Origin: an uncultured Sulfitobacter sp.
Lineage (GTDB): Bacteria; Pseudomonadota; Alphaproteobacteria; Rhodobacterales; Rhodobacteraceae
DNA length: 64,000 nucleotides
Direction: 5' to 3'
NCBI RefSeq assembly: GCF_947500075.1
Contig: NZ_CANMQS010000004.1
Location: forward strand, 62,001-126,000
Position 1 is the stretch's first letter, and each line of letters begins with the position of its first letter. A model generated the notes under the pieces. It saw only the letters and a program-made list of their open reading frames with translations, was not told the DNA's origin and did not search any database. A program made the position numbers and the translations under genes. Positions 32,783 through 41,407 of the stretch are shown in pieces.

Positions 32783-35059
32783 ATGACACGTTTCGCCGCC
32801 CCCATCGCTGAACAGATCTGGGATATGAAGTACCGCTTCAAAGCCCCCGATGGGACCGCGAAGGACGTCACGGTTGAAGACACCTGGCGGCGTATCGCGC
32901 GCGATCTGGCGCAGGTTGAAGACGACGCGCAGGGCTGGGAAGACAAGTTTTACAGCGCCTTGGAAGATTTCAAATACCTGCCCGCCGGCCGGATCACCGC
33001 GGGCGCCGGCACCGCGCGCAAGGTCACGCTGTTCAACTGCTTTGTCATGGGCACCGTGCCCGACAGCATGGGCGGCATCTTTGACATGCTGAAAGAGGCA
33101 GCCCTCACCATGCAGCAGGGCGGGGGGATCGGCTATGATTTCTCCACCATCCGGCCCAAGGGCGCGGATGTGAAAGGCGTTTCGGCGGATGCTTCAGGCC
33201 CCCTCAGCTTCATGGACGTCTGGGACGCGATGTGCCGCACGATCATGTCCGCAGGCTCCCGCCGGGGCGCGATGATGGCGACCATGCGCTGCGATCACCC
33301 GGATGTGGAGGATTTCATCGCCGCCAAATCCGATTCCGCGCGCCTGCGGATGTTCAACATGTCCGTGCTGATCACCGATCCCTTCATGGAAGCGGTCAAG
33401 GCCGATGGTCCCTGGGATCTGGTCTTTGACGGCAAGGTCTACCGCACGGTGCAGGCGCGCGATCTGTGGAACCGGATCATGCAGGCGACCTATGATTACG
33501 CCGAACCGGGTGTGATCTTCATCGACCGGATCAATCAGGCCAACAACCTCAACTATTGTGAGACGATTGCCGCCACCAACCCTTGCGGCGAACAGCCTCT
33601 GCCGCCCTATGGCGCGTGTCTGCTGGGGTCCATCAACCTTGCGCGGTTGGTCAGCGATCCGTTTGAGGCCAACGCGGAACTGAACATCGACGCGCTGAAC
33701 GAACTGGTCGCCACAGCTGTGCGGATGATGGACAATGTCGTGGATGTCTCCAAATTTCCGCTCGACGCACAGGCGCGCGAAGCGCAGGCGAAACGGCGGA
33801 TCGGCCTTGGCGTGACGGGGCTGGCGGATGCGCTGCTGATGCTCGGCCAGCGCTATGGCAGTGATGAGGCGGCCGCCCAGACCGAGGAATGGCTCAAGGC
33901 CATTGCGCGGGCGTCCTATCTCGCCTCTGTTGAACTGGCCAAGGAAAAGGGCGCGTTTCCACTGTTTGACGCCGACGCCTACCTGAAATCCGGCACGATG
34001 GAGATGATGGACGACGATGTGCGCGAGGCCATCCGCACGCACGGCATTCGCAACGCCCTGCTGACCTCCATCGCGCCAACCGGCACGATCAGCCTCTATG
34101 CGGGCAACGTGTCCTCGGGGATCGAGCCGGTGTTCGCCTATGCCTACACCCGCAAGGTGCTGCAAAAAGACGGCAGCCGCACCGAAGAAGAAGTCGTTGA
34201 TTACGCAGTGCAACTGTGGCGTGACCTGAAAGGTGATGCGCCCCTGCCGGACTATTTCGTCAACGCGCAGACCTTGCCGCCGCTTGATCACGTCAAGATG
34301 CAGGCGGCCGCACAAAAGTGGGTCGACAGCTCCATCTCCAAAACCATCAACTGCCCGGAAGACATCAGCTTTGATGCCTTCAAGGACGTCTACATGGAAG
34401 CTTGGGACACCGGCTGCAAAGGCTGCACCACCTACCGCCCCAACGCGGTCACCGGCTCCGTGCTTAGCGTGTCGGAATCCACTGAAAAGGCCCCGGCTGA
34501 CGGCCCTCAACTGGTGGAGGAAGGCGGCGATGTGATCTACATGTCCGAACCGCTTGACCGCCCGGTAGAGTTGGAAGGGAACACCTACAAGGTCAAATGG
34601 CCCGACAGTGAACATGCCATTTACATCACCATCAACGACATCGTGTTGAACGGCCACCGCCGCCCGTTCGAGGTTTTCATCAACTCCAAGAACATGGAGC
34701 ATTTTGCCTGGACGGTTGCGCTGACCCGGATGATCTCTGCCGTGTTCCGGCGGGGCGGCGATGTGTCCTTTGTGGTGGAAGAGCTGAAAGCGGTCTTCGA
34801 TCCGCGCGGGGGCGCGTGGATGGAAGGCAAATACATCCCCTCCATTCTGGCGGCCATCGGCGGCGTGATCGAGAAACACATGATCGCCACCGGTTTCATC
34901 GAGGGCGAAGGCATGGGGCTGAAGAGTGATCCACAGGCGCAGGTGATTGCCGTTGGGGAACAGCGCGGTAAGGCCTGCCCCTCATGTGGACAATATGACC
35001 TTCGCATGGTGGAGGGCTGCATGACCTGCGGGTCTTGCGGGCACAGCAAATGCGGCTAG
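32783..35059 (+). CDS. nrdJ: Adenosylcobalamin-dependent (class II) ribonucleotide reductase
   Basis: A 758-residue enzyme that makes deoxyribonucleotides without oxygen-dependent radical generation. Active-site segments are FNCFVMGTVPDS, QQGGGIGYDFSTIRPKGA and NPCGEQPLPPYGACLLGSINLARL, which carries the cysteine-glutamate pair. PTGTISLYAGNVSSGIEP follows. The C-terminal tail (CPSCGQYDLRMVEGCMTCGSCG) supplies redox or zinc cysteines. It is monocistronic, follows a long A/T-rich leader with TATAAT and an NrdR-like site, and ends at a hairpin shared with the convergent gene. Class II enzymes require vitamin B12. Confidence 0.95.
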   Translation: MTRFAAPIAEQIWDMKYRFKAPDGTAKDVTVEDTWRRIARDLAQVEDDAQGWEDKFYSALEDFKYLPAGRITAGAGTARKVTLFNCFVMGTVPDSMGGIFDMLKEAALTMQQGGGIGYDFSTIRPKGADVKGVSADASGPLSFMDVWDAMCRTIMSAGSRRGAMMATMRCDHPDVEDFIAAKSDSARLRMFNMSVLITDPFMEAVKADGPWDLVFDGKVYRTVQARDLWNRIMQATYDYAEPGVIFIDRINQANNLNYCETIAATNPCGEQPLPPYGACLLGSINLARLVSDPFEANAELNIDALNELVATAVRMMDNVVDVSKFPLDAQAREAQAKRRIGLGVTGLADALLMLGQRYGSDEAAAQTEEWLKAIARASYLASVELAKEKGAFPLFDADAYLKSGTMEMMDDDVREAIRTHGIRNALLTSIAPTGTISLYAGNVSSGIEPVFAYAYTRKVLQKDGSRTEEEVVDYAVQLWRDLKGDAPLPDYFVNAQTLPPLDHVKMQAAAQKWVDSSISKTINCPEDISFDAFKDVYMEAWDTGCKGCTTYRPNAVTGSVLSVSESTEKAPADGPQLVEEGGDVIYMSEPLDRPVELEGNTYKVKWPDSEHAIYITINDIVLNGHRRPFEVFINSKNMEHFAWTVALTRMISAVFRRGGDVSFVVEELKAVFDPRGGAWMEGKYIPSILAAIGGVIEKHMIATGFIEGEGMGLKSDPQAQVIAVGEQRGKACPSCGQYDLRMVEGCMTCGSCGHSKCG

Positions 35060-35084
35060 CGCGGCTGTGCCAGCAGCGGCATCA

Positions 35085-35113
35085 ACCGGCCCGGCGTTCA
35101 CCCGCGGGCCGGT
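35085..35113. terminator. Hairpin between nrdJ and DUF4440-like gene
   Basis: ACCGGCCCG (35085-35093) and CGGGCCGGT (35105-35113) form a 9-bp stem with an 11-nt loop. It lies 25 bp after the nrdJ stop and covers the end of the convergent gene, so it could serve both. Confidence 0.5.
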
Positions 35114-35475
35114 GTGTCCTGACTGAAAACGTTGATCCAGCCCGCGCCATGCCGCTGCCAGATCGAGCTGACGTACATGGTTTCTGGCGCTGTCTGGCCG
35201 GTCCTGACGTAATCCGCCCTGTAGGAAAAGACGGCGAAATCCCTGCCCAAGGCCTTGACCCGAGCATCGGAAAGATCGAAGCGCGCGATGGTCGGACCGT
35301 CGGCAAGCTGCGCCACATGCGCGTCTTTTCCGGCAAAACCATCCGGGTAGACCCCCAGAAACCCCGCATCCAACGCGGCACTGTCCGCCTGCATATCACC
35401 CCGCACCAGCGCATCCCACACGCGCGTCTCGCAGGTGTGCAGTTCTGTCAGCAGATCGGTTTCAGAGGCTGTCAT
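35098..35475 (-). CDS. DUF4440/SnoaL-like protein (NTF2 fold)
   Basis: A 125-residue protein opening MTASETDLLTELHTCETRVWDALVRGD, the typical start of DUF4440 proteins, with a single NTF2-like alpha+beta domain. Such proteins may bind or isomerise small ligands; no role can be assigned here. The start at 35475 was chosen by that N-terminal pattern over a longer frame that would run through the RTX terminator. It probably has its own promoter in the 79 bp after the RTX gene. Confidence 0.75.
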   Translation of the reverse strand: MTASETDLLTELHTCETRVWDALVRGDMQADSAALDAGFLGVYPDGFAGKDAHVAQLADGPTIARFDLSDARVKALGRDFAVFSYRADYVRTGQTAPETMYVSSIWQRHGAGWINVFSQDTPARG

Positions 35476-35509
35476 ATGCGCAGACTGTACCAGTCTTTTT
35501 GAGGAATAA

Positions 35510-35532
35510 GGGGCGCGCAAGTCGCGCGCCCC
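35510..35532. terminator. Terminator of first RTX gene
   Basis: GGGGCGCGC, loop AAGTC, GCGCGCCCC: a 9-bp GC-rich stem 22 bp after the RTX stop. It shares its core and loop with the terminator of the paralogous gene at 37166, so the terminator was duplicated with the gene. The better T tract (TTTTTT at 35538) is on the plus strand. Confidence 0.75.
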
Positions 35533-35554
35533 TGACGTTTTTTCCGACCGGCGA

Positions 35555-36952
35555 TCAGAAGATAAAATCGTCGTCAGCCAGTTCGGCGTTGGTGACACCA
35601 AACAGCGTAATCGTCATGCCCGCCCCGTCAGAGATAACCGAACTGAGGATGTCGCCATTGCCCATGTTCAGGGTTGTTTGGGACAGGTGGTTGGCTTGCA
35701 GGTCTGCAAAGTCGGTGATTGCGGTCACATCCCGAAGAACGATGTCTTCAAAAGCGTTGGTGTCGAAGTCGGTAATGAGGTCATTTCCGGAGGTGTCACG
35801 GAAAATGAACCGGTCAAAACCTGCTCCACCAATCAGGACATCATCGCCAAGGCCGCCATCCAGCCGGTCATTGCCATCCTCGCCAAGGACATTGTCAGAC
35901 CCGCCGTGGCCGTCGATGGTGTCATTGCCACCGCGACCCCGAAGGAGGTTGTCTTTGCCGTTTCCAGTGATGTCGTCCGCACCGTCGCGTGAGCCTGAAA
36001 TGTTCTCAATGCTGAAAAGCGCGTGAGTGAATGCGTTGCCACCCCACGTGCCTGTGGCGACATTCTGTGTCAGATCGACGGTAACCGGACCAACGTCGCT
36101 GCGGTCATACCGCACAAGGTCATTGCCACCACGACCAGCGACGAAATCATCGCCCTGACGCAGAATGAAACGGTCATCCTGATTGGAGCCAAAGATCTCA
36201 TCATCGAAATCACTGCCGCGCAGCTCATTCACACGGCCATTGCCCGTGATCTCATCCAAGGCGATTCCAGCGGTCGCATCCGCGATGATCCCGAAGTAAA
36301 GGTTGGCGGAAATCCCTGCTGTTGCGTCGGAGTAATCCAGCCTCACGAAACCATCGCCTTCGACCCGGATCTCATCAGATCCCTCACCGGGACGGATGTT
36401 AACCCATCCTCTGTCCCCCGGATCAACCAGAAATAGGTCATTCGCGGAGGTGCCCTCAAAAGTGGCACCGCCGTCAAAGTTCACCTCATCAATCGCAATA
36501 TAGCTGTTGATGCCGAGGAAATCCGTGAACCCGAAATTGCCTTGGCCAAAGTCGGTAACGATGGTCGCGAAATTCTCAACGCCATCAACCAGAACAAGGG
36601 CGCCGATCGCGGAAGTATCTAGGAAAACACCCAGAAAGCCCCCGCTGCTGTCGACTTGCCGTGCGTCAACTGTATCGTCTCCGAGACCAACGCGCACTTC
36701 GTCGTAAAACTGCTCACCCCGCAGGATGTACAGATCATCGCCCTCGCCCCCTTCAAGGTAATCTTCCCCGGTTCCTGCGATCAGCGTGTCATCCCCCAGA
36801 CCACCAAACAACTGATCGTTGCCGCCGTTGCCATTCAGCACATCGTTGTTGTCATTGCCAATCAACGTGTCGTTGCCGCCAAGCCCGTTGAGGGTGTCCT
36901 GATCCGGACCGCCGGTCAGCGTGTTGTTTCCGGAATCGCCATTTTGCAACAT
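35555..36952 (-). CDS. RTX-repeat calcium-binding protein (paralogue 1)
   Basis: A 465-residue acidic protein without a Sec signal. N-terminal nonapeptide repeats ([30 protein letters not shown]) occupy residues ~1-75, and a second block ([28 protein letters not shown]) residues ~355-400; both should bind Ca2+ in parallel beta-rolls. The C-terminus ends in DDDFIF, an acidic-plus-hydrophobic tail like type I secretion signals. No type I secretion genes are nearby. AGGAGG precedes the ATG at 36952. The neighbouring gene at 37215 is a close paralogue of identical length. Confidence 0.85.
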   Translation of the reverse strand: MLQNGDSGNNTLTGGPDQDTLNGLGGNDTLIGNDNNDVLNGNGGNDQLFGGLGDDTLIAGTGEDYLEGGEGDDLYILRGEQFYDEVRVGLGDDTVDARQVDSSGGFLGVFLDTSAIGALVLVDGVENFATIVTDFGQGNFGFTDFLGINSYIAIDEVNFDGGATFEGTSANDLFLVDPGDRGWVNIRPGEGSDEIRVEGDGFVRLDYSDATAGISANLYFGIIADATAGIALDEITGNGRVNELRGSDFDDEIFGSNQDDRFILRQGDDFVAGRGGNDLVRYDRSDVGPVTVDLTQNVATGTWGGNAFTHALFSIENISGSRDGADDITGNGKDNLLRGRGGNDTIDGHGGSDNVLGEDGNDRLDGGLGDDVLIGGAGFDRFIFRDTSGNDLITDFDTNAFEDIVLRDVTAITDFADLQANHLSQTTLNMGNGDILSSVISDGAGMTITLFGVTNAELADDDFIF

Positions 36953-36970
36953 GCCGCTGCCTCCTGAGTA

Positions 36971-36986
36971 TCTGACGGATGTCAGA
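36971..36986. promoter_or_regulatory. TCTGAC-N4-GTCAGA palindrome upstream of RTX gene 1
   Basis: TCTGACGGATGTCAGA lies 18 nt before the start codon, in the 5' leader. The same half-sites recur at 38632 before the second RTX gene, at nearly the same distance, with different central bases. It could be an operator or a leader hairpin. Confidence 0.55.
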
Positions 36987-37165
36987 GTGAAAGAAAAACG
37001 CAGCAGGGACTGCCATGCTGCCAAGCATCAGCCCGTGAAAACCGGACAGGCCTTTGATCATGTCTGGATCAAGTGAACGGCGCTTTGCCGTGCAGTCGCT
37101 TCTTGTTCCCGGCTGTAAGGACGCCGCTTGGGAAGACTGAATGCCTCTCTCCCCGACGGATTGGA

Positions 37166-37194
37166 AAAAGGGCGCGCAAGTCGCGCGCCCTTTT
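37166..37194. terminator. Terminator of second RTX gene
   Basis: A 12-bp perfect stem (AAAAGGGCGCGC / GCGCGCCCTTTT) with loop AAGTC, 20 bp after the RTX stop. The A tract gives U residues on the minus-strand transcript. The core matches the terminator at 35510. Confidence 0.85.
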
Positions 37195-37214
37195 CGTCAT
37201 GATAGAAAGCTGGG

Positions 37215-38612
37215 TCAGAAGATGAAATCGTCCGCCGCAAGCTCTGCGTTCGTCACGCCATAAATCGTGATCGTCATACCCGCACCATCGGAGATGATGG
37301 AGCTCAACGCCTCCACGTCATTATGCGTCCGCAGCCCTTCGCTCAGGTGGTTGGTCTGAAGGTCCGTGAAATCCGTAATCGCGGTGACTTCCCGCAACAC
37401 GATGTCCTCAAACGCATTGGTGTCAAAGTCACCAATGAAATCGTTGCCGGAATTATCCCGGAAGATGAACCGGTCAAAACCGCTGCCGCCTTCGAGGTAA
37501 TCGTCGCCGATGCCGCCATCCAGCCGGTCATTGCCATCTTGGCCCAACACCACATCTGACCCGCCGTGGCCATCAATCGTGTCGTTGCCACCGCGCCCTT
37601 CAAGCTGGTTGTCCTTGCCGTTGCCGGTGATGTCATCGGCCCCGTCGCGGGACCCGCGGATGTTCTCGATGCTGAGCAGGGTATGGGTGAAGGCGTTGCC
37701 GCTCCATGTGCCGGTGGCCGTGTTCTGTGTCAGGTCAACGTCAATCGGACCGACATTGCTGCGGTCATAGCGGACCGTATCGGTGCCGCCGCGCCCGGCA
37801 ACGAAATCATCGCCTTGGCGCAGAATGAAACGCTCATCCGCATCAGAACCAAAAATCTCATCATCGAAGTCACTGCCACGCAGCTCGCGCACGCCACCGC
37901 TGCCGGTGATCCGATCCAGCCCAAATCCCGGCGTTGCATCCGCAACGATCCCAAAATGGAGGTTTGCGAAAATGCCGGCGCTGGCGTCGGCATAGTCAAG
38001 CCTGACGGTCCCATTTCCCTCAATCCGAATTTCATCATCGCCCTCACCGGGACGAATGCTGACCCAGCCGCTGTCACCTGCATCTACAAGGAACAGGTCA
38101 TCGCCAGACGTTCCGGTAAAGCCAGCGCCGCCATTGGTGTTGACTTCGTTAAACTCCATGTATCCGTTCAGACCAAGGATGTCGGTGAAGCCGAAATTGC
38201 CCGACCCCAGATCGCTCACGATGGCCGCGAAATTCTCAACGCCGTCGATCAGGAAAAGCGCGCTTTCGACAGAGGAATCGAGATCAACGCCCAAAAAGCC
38301 CCCGGATGAGCTGGCCTGCCGCGCATCGATGGTGTCGTCTCCAAGCCCGACACGAACGAAATCCTCAAACAGATCACCGCGCAGGATGTAAAGGTCATCG
38401 CCCTCACCGCCTTCTAGATAATCATTACCGGTTCCCGCAATCAGCGTGTCATTCCCCAGACCGCCAAAAAGCTCATCACTGCCGCCATTGCCATTCAGCA
38501 CATCGTCATTGCCATTGCCAATCAGGGTGTCATTGCCGCCAAAGCCGTTAAGAGTGTCCTGATCGGCGCCGCCTGTCAGCGTGTTGTTTCCGGAATCGCC
38601 ATTTTGCAACAT
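37215..38612 (-). CDS. RTX-repeat calcium-binding protein (paralogue 2)
   Basis: A 465-residue paralogue of the adjacent RTX protein, alike from [15 protein letters not shown] to the [11 protein letters not shown] tail, with the same two RTX blocks and a conserved middle ([23 protein letters not shown]-like segment). It should be exported by a type I system acting in trans and fold on Ca2+ outside the cell. I chose the ATG at 38612, preceded by TGGAG, because it makes both paralogues 465 aa and places the shared palindrome in the leader of both; ATG at 38639 would add nine residues. Function unknown. Confidence 0.85.
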   Translation of the reverse strand: MLQNGDSGNNTLTGGADQDTLNGFGGNDTLIGNGNDDVLNGNGGSDELFGGLGNDTLIAGTGNDYLEGGEGDDLYILRGDLFEDFVRVGLGDDTIDARQASSSGGFLGVDLDSSVESALFLIDGVENFAAIVSDLGSGNFGFTDILGLNGYMEFNEVNTNGGAGFTGTSGDDLFLVDAGDSGWVSIRPGEGDDEIRIEGNGTVRLDYADASAGIFANLHFGIVADATPGFGLDRITGSGGVRELRGSDFDDEIFGSDADERFILRQGDDFVAGRGGTDTVRYDRSNVGPIDVDLTQNTATGTWSGNAFTHTLLSIENIRGSRDGADDITGNGKDNQLEGRGGNDTIDGHGGSDVVLGQDGNDRLDGGIGDDYLEGGSGFDRFIFRDNSGNDFIGDFDTNAFEDIVLREVTAITDFTDLQTNHLSEGLRTHNDVEALSSIISDGAGMTITIYGVTNAELAADDFIF

Positions 38613-38631
38613 ATCGTTGTCTCCATTAATG

Positions 38632-38647
38632 TCTGACATCTGTCAGA
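38632..38647. promoter_or_regulatory. TCTGAC-N4-GTCAGA palindrome upstream of RTX gene 2
   Basis: TCTGACATCTGTCAGA, 19 nt before the proposed start codon. Half-sites are identical to those at 36971 while the central four bases differ, which suggests that the arms rather than the whole block are conserved. Confidence 0.55.
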
Positions 38648-38875
38648 GCTGTAAGAATGAGAACGTTACAGGCGTGGTCAAAACGCGAGGAAAGGGCCCG
38701 CGAAAACGGGAGACATCCTGAGCCTCAGATGATTGATCTAAATGGGGCCTGCTCGCCCTATGGTATTTTTATGCGTCGACATAAGAACGAAGGCGCAGAA
38801 AACTCAACGATTATTTCTCTAAAAATTGAAAAAGTAGATGAGCGAGTCGTTAAGGTCCCAGAGAACCGCGGGACG

Positions 38876-40210
38876 TCATGCCGCCTTGGTTTCCGCATCA
38901 ACGGTCTGAGCAAGGGTTGCGACGATCTGATCGATCTCCTCCGGCGTGGAGGTGAAACAGGGCGCAAGCAGAACGTGATCGCCTGCGGCTCCATCCGCGC
39001 AGCCCTGCGAGGGGTAGCAGATCACGCCGGCCTCCATTGCCGCCTTCAACACCCGACCGGCCAGATTGCGCGCGGCATCGAAGGGGGCCTTGGTCGCGCG
39101 GTCCGCAACCATTTCCACGGTCCAGAACAATCCCCGCCCGCGAATGTCACCCACATGGGGATGATCCTGCAACGCATCGCGCAACCCGGTTTCCAGTTGC
39201 GCGCCAAGGCTGCACACATCGGCCAGCAGGTTGCGGTCGTCGATTTCCTTCATCACCGCCATGGCCCCTGCGGTGGCCACCGCATGTGACATGTAGGTAT
39301 GCCCGTTCCACAGCTTGCCGCTGCCTGCCAGAATGGGCGCCATGACCTTCTCCGCCGCCATCACCGCCGCAATCGGCTGGTATCCGGCACCCAGCCCTTT
39401 TGCCATTGTGGTGATGTCTGCGGCAATTCCTTCCTGCTCCAGCGCAAACAGACTGCCCGTGCGCCCCATGCCGCACATCACCTCATCCGCGATATAGAGC
39501 ACGCCGTAGGTGTCGCAGATCTCCCTGATCCGCTTGAAATACCCTGCCGGGGCGGGTTGCGATCCCAGCGACGCGCCGACCACAGGCTCCGCCACAAAGG
39601 CAGCGACAGTATCGGGGCCCAGCGTCAGGATGCGCTCCTCCAGCTGGTTGGCCATGCGCAGGGCGAAGGCGGCCTCGCTCTCCCCTGCGTGTTGAAAACG
39701 GTAGGCATAGGCGGCGTCGATGTGTTCAACATCCACCAACAGCGGCGCAAAGGGCGCACGGCGGCCCGCGTGGCCGCTGACGGCCAAAGCGCCCAGCGTG
39801 TTGCCATGATAGCTTGGCATCCGCGCGATGATCCGCGCGCGCTCCGGTTGGCCATTTTCCAGATGGTACTGCCGCGCCAGCTTCAGCGCCGCTTCCATCG
39901 CTTCCGACCCGCTGCCCAGATACATCACCCGACCTTCGCCGGTCCCCTCTGGCGCGCGGGCGATCAGGTAGTCGGCCAGATCCTCTGCCGGTTGGTTGGT
40001 GAACAGCCCCGTATGCGCAAAACTCAGCGTTTCCATCTGCCGGGCCACTGCGGCCCGCACCGCCTTGTTGTCATGGCCGAGGCTGGACACTGCCGCGCCA
40101 CCGCAGGCGTCCAGATACCTCTTGCCGGTCGCATCAATAAGGAACGCCCCTTCGCCTTTGACAATCACGGGCTGATCTCCGGTCAAAACACGGCGCAGGA
40201 CGTGGCTCAT
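38876..40210 (-). CDS. Class III aminotransferase (omega-amino acid type)
   Basis: A 444-residue PLP enzyme. The Schiff-base lysine is Lys271 in TTMAKGLGAGYQP, with GSEAMEAALKLARQYH for phosphate binding and the aspartate in LYIADEVMCGMGRTG. The family includes beta-alanine/GABA:pyruvate and many diamine aminotransferases; this member's amino donor is unknown. It diverges from the second BMP transporter operon across 177 bp. One could imagine a link to beta-alanine from pyrimidine breakdown, but the other enzymes of that pathway are not here. Confidence 0.87.
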   Translation of the reverse strand: MSHVLRRVLTGDQPVIVKGEGAFLIDATGKRYLDACGGAAVSSLGHDNKAVRAAVARQMETLSFAHTGLFTNQPAEDLADYLIARAPEGTGEGRVMYLGSGSEAMEAALKLARQYHLENGQPERARIIARMPSYHGNTLGALAVSGHAGRRAPFAPLLVDVEHIDAAYAYRFQHAGESEAAFALRMANQLEERILTLGPDTVAAFVAEPVVGASLGSQPAPAGYFKRIREICDTYGVLYIADEVMCGMGRTGSLFALEQEGIAADITTMAKGLGAGYQPIAAVMAAEKVMAPILAGSGKLWNGHTYMSHAVATAGAMAVMKEIDDRNLLADVCSLGAQLETGLRDALQDHPHVGDIRGRGLFWTVEMVADRATKAPFDAARNLAGRVLKAAMEAGVICYPSQGCADGAAGDHVLLAPCFTSTPEEIDQIVATLAQTVDAETKAA

Positions 40211-40387
40211 GGGTCATCTCCATCTGAGGTAGTACATTGCTCTGATCTTCTATTTTAGATCCTGCCAAAGCAGAAGGCACTGCCTCATTTTTTGGCAGTT
40301 ATGCCCCCGTCCAGCCACATCTGCCCTTGACCCTCCCGGTGTTTGCGCAAACGCTGCGGGCAGAAATTCCAATTGGGGGAACGCTAC
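40211..40387. promoter_or_regulatory. Divergent control region of aminotransferase and BMP operon
   Basis: It contains a 12-bp perfect palindrome GTTTGCGCAAAC at 40341-40352, following TTGACC at 40327 where a -35 would lie, and an 8-bp inverted repeat CTGCCAAA (40262) / TTTGGCAG (40291). A dimeric regulator could control both directions. No regulator gene adjoins. Confidence 0.45.
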
Positions 40388-41407
40388 ATGACTTCACGAC
40401 AGACCACATCCATCACCCGCCGCCACCTGCTGGGCTCTGCTGCCGCCCTTGCGGGTGCTGCTGCGATCCTGCCGAAACGCGCATGGGCCGCGGACCCGAT
40501 CAAGGTTGCGGGCATCTATACCGTGCCGGTGGAACAGCAATGGGTCAGCCGCATCCACCTGGCCGCCGAGACGGCACAGACGCGGGGCGACATCGAATAC
40601 ACTTTCACCGAAAACACCGCCAACACCGATTACGCCCGCGTCATGCGCGAATACGCCGAAGCCGGTAACACATTGATCATCGGTGAGGTTTTTGGCGCGG
40701 AACAAGAGGCGCGTGAAGTCGCCGCCGAATATCCCAACGTGGCTTTCCTCATGGGCTCGTCGTTCAAGGAAGACCCCGCACTCCCCAACTTCTCCGTCTT
40801 TGACAACTACATTCAGGACGCGGCGTATCTGTCGGGCATCATCGCAGGCGCCATGACACAAACCGGCAACATCGGCATGGTCGGCGGCTTCCCCATCCCG
40901 GAAGTGAACCGCCTGATGCACGCCTTCATGGCTGGCGCGGCAGAGATGAAGCCGGATATTTCCTTCCAGGTCAGCTTCATTGGCTCGTGGTTCGATCCGC
41001 CCAAAGCCAAGGAAACCGCATTCGCGATGATCGAAAACGGCGCGGACCTGCTCTATGCCGAACGCTTCGGTGTGTCGGATGCCGCGAAGGAGAAAGGCAT
41101 CCTCGCCATCGGCAACGTGATCGACACCCAAGCCGAATATCCCGACACGGTTGTGGCTTCCGCCATCTGGCACTTTGAACCGACATTGGATGCGGCGATT
41201 GCGGCCGTGCAGGCGGGCACATTCACCGCCAAGGACTACGGCGTTTACTCCTTCATGAAGGAAGGCGGCTGCTCCCTCGCGCCCCTCGGCACGTTTGAGG
41301 GCAAAGTGCCCGAAGCGGCGATGAAACTGGTGGAAGAGCGGACGGCGGCCATCATGGATGGCTCCTACGTCGTGACGATCAACGATGAAGAGCCGAAGTC
41401 CAGCTAA
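40388..41407 (+). CDS. BMP-family substrate-binding protein with Tat signal
   Basis: A 339-residue binding protein of the BMP/PnrA-like family (AGIYTVPVEQQWVSRIH, GMVGGFPIPEVNRLMHAF, SFIGSWFDPPKAKE). Unlike the purine-operon protein it carries a twin-arginine signal (TRRHLLGSAAALAG, cleavage after AWA), so it is exported folded. GGGGGAA precedes the ATG at 40388. It heads a five-gene operon with two permeases, a dual ATPase and a cytosine-deaminase-like enzyme, which suggests a nucleobase or similar cyclic amide ligand. Confidence 0.87.
   Translation: MTSRQTTSITRRHLLGSAAALAGAAAILPKRAWAADPIKVAGIYTVPVEQQWVSRIHLAAETAQTRGDIEYTFTENTANTDYARVMREYAEAGNTLIIGEVFGAEQEAREVAAEYPNVAFLMGSSFKEDPALPNFSVFDNYIQDAAYLSGIIAGAMTQTGNIGMVGGFPIPEVNRLMHAFMAGAAEMKPDISFQVSFIGSWFDPPKAKETAFAMIENGADLLYAERFGVSDAAKEKGILAIGNVIDTQAEYPDTVVASAIWHFEPTLDAAIAAVQAGTFTAKDYGVYSFMKEGGCSLAPLGTFEGKVPEAAMKLVEERTAAIMDGSYVVTINDEEPKSS

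Noticed and set aside
33194..34879. 561-codon open frame antisense to nrdJ
   Set aside because: No family features; nrdJ on the other strand has all class II reductase motifs.
35700..36950. Regular short repeats resembling a direct-repeat array
   Set aside because: They are the RTX nonapeptide coding repeats of the secreted proteins; there are no spacers or cas genes.
37054..37072. TTGATC-N7-GATCAA inverted repeat, reminiscent of an FNR site
   Set aside because: FNR sites are TTGAT-N4-ATCAA; here the half-sites are too far apart, and it does not lie at a promoter I can support.
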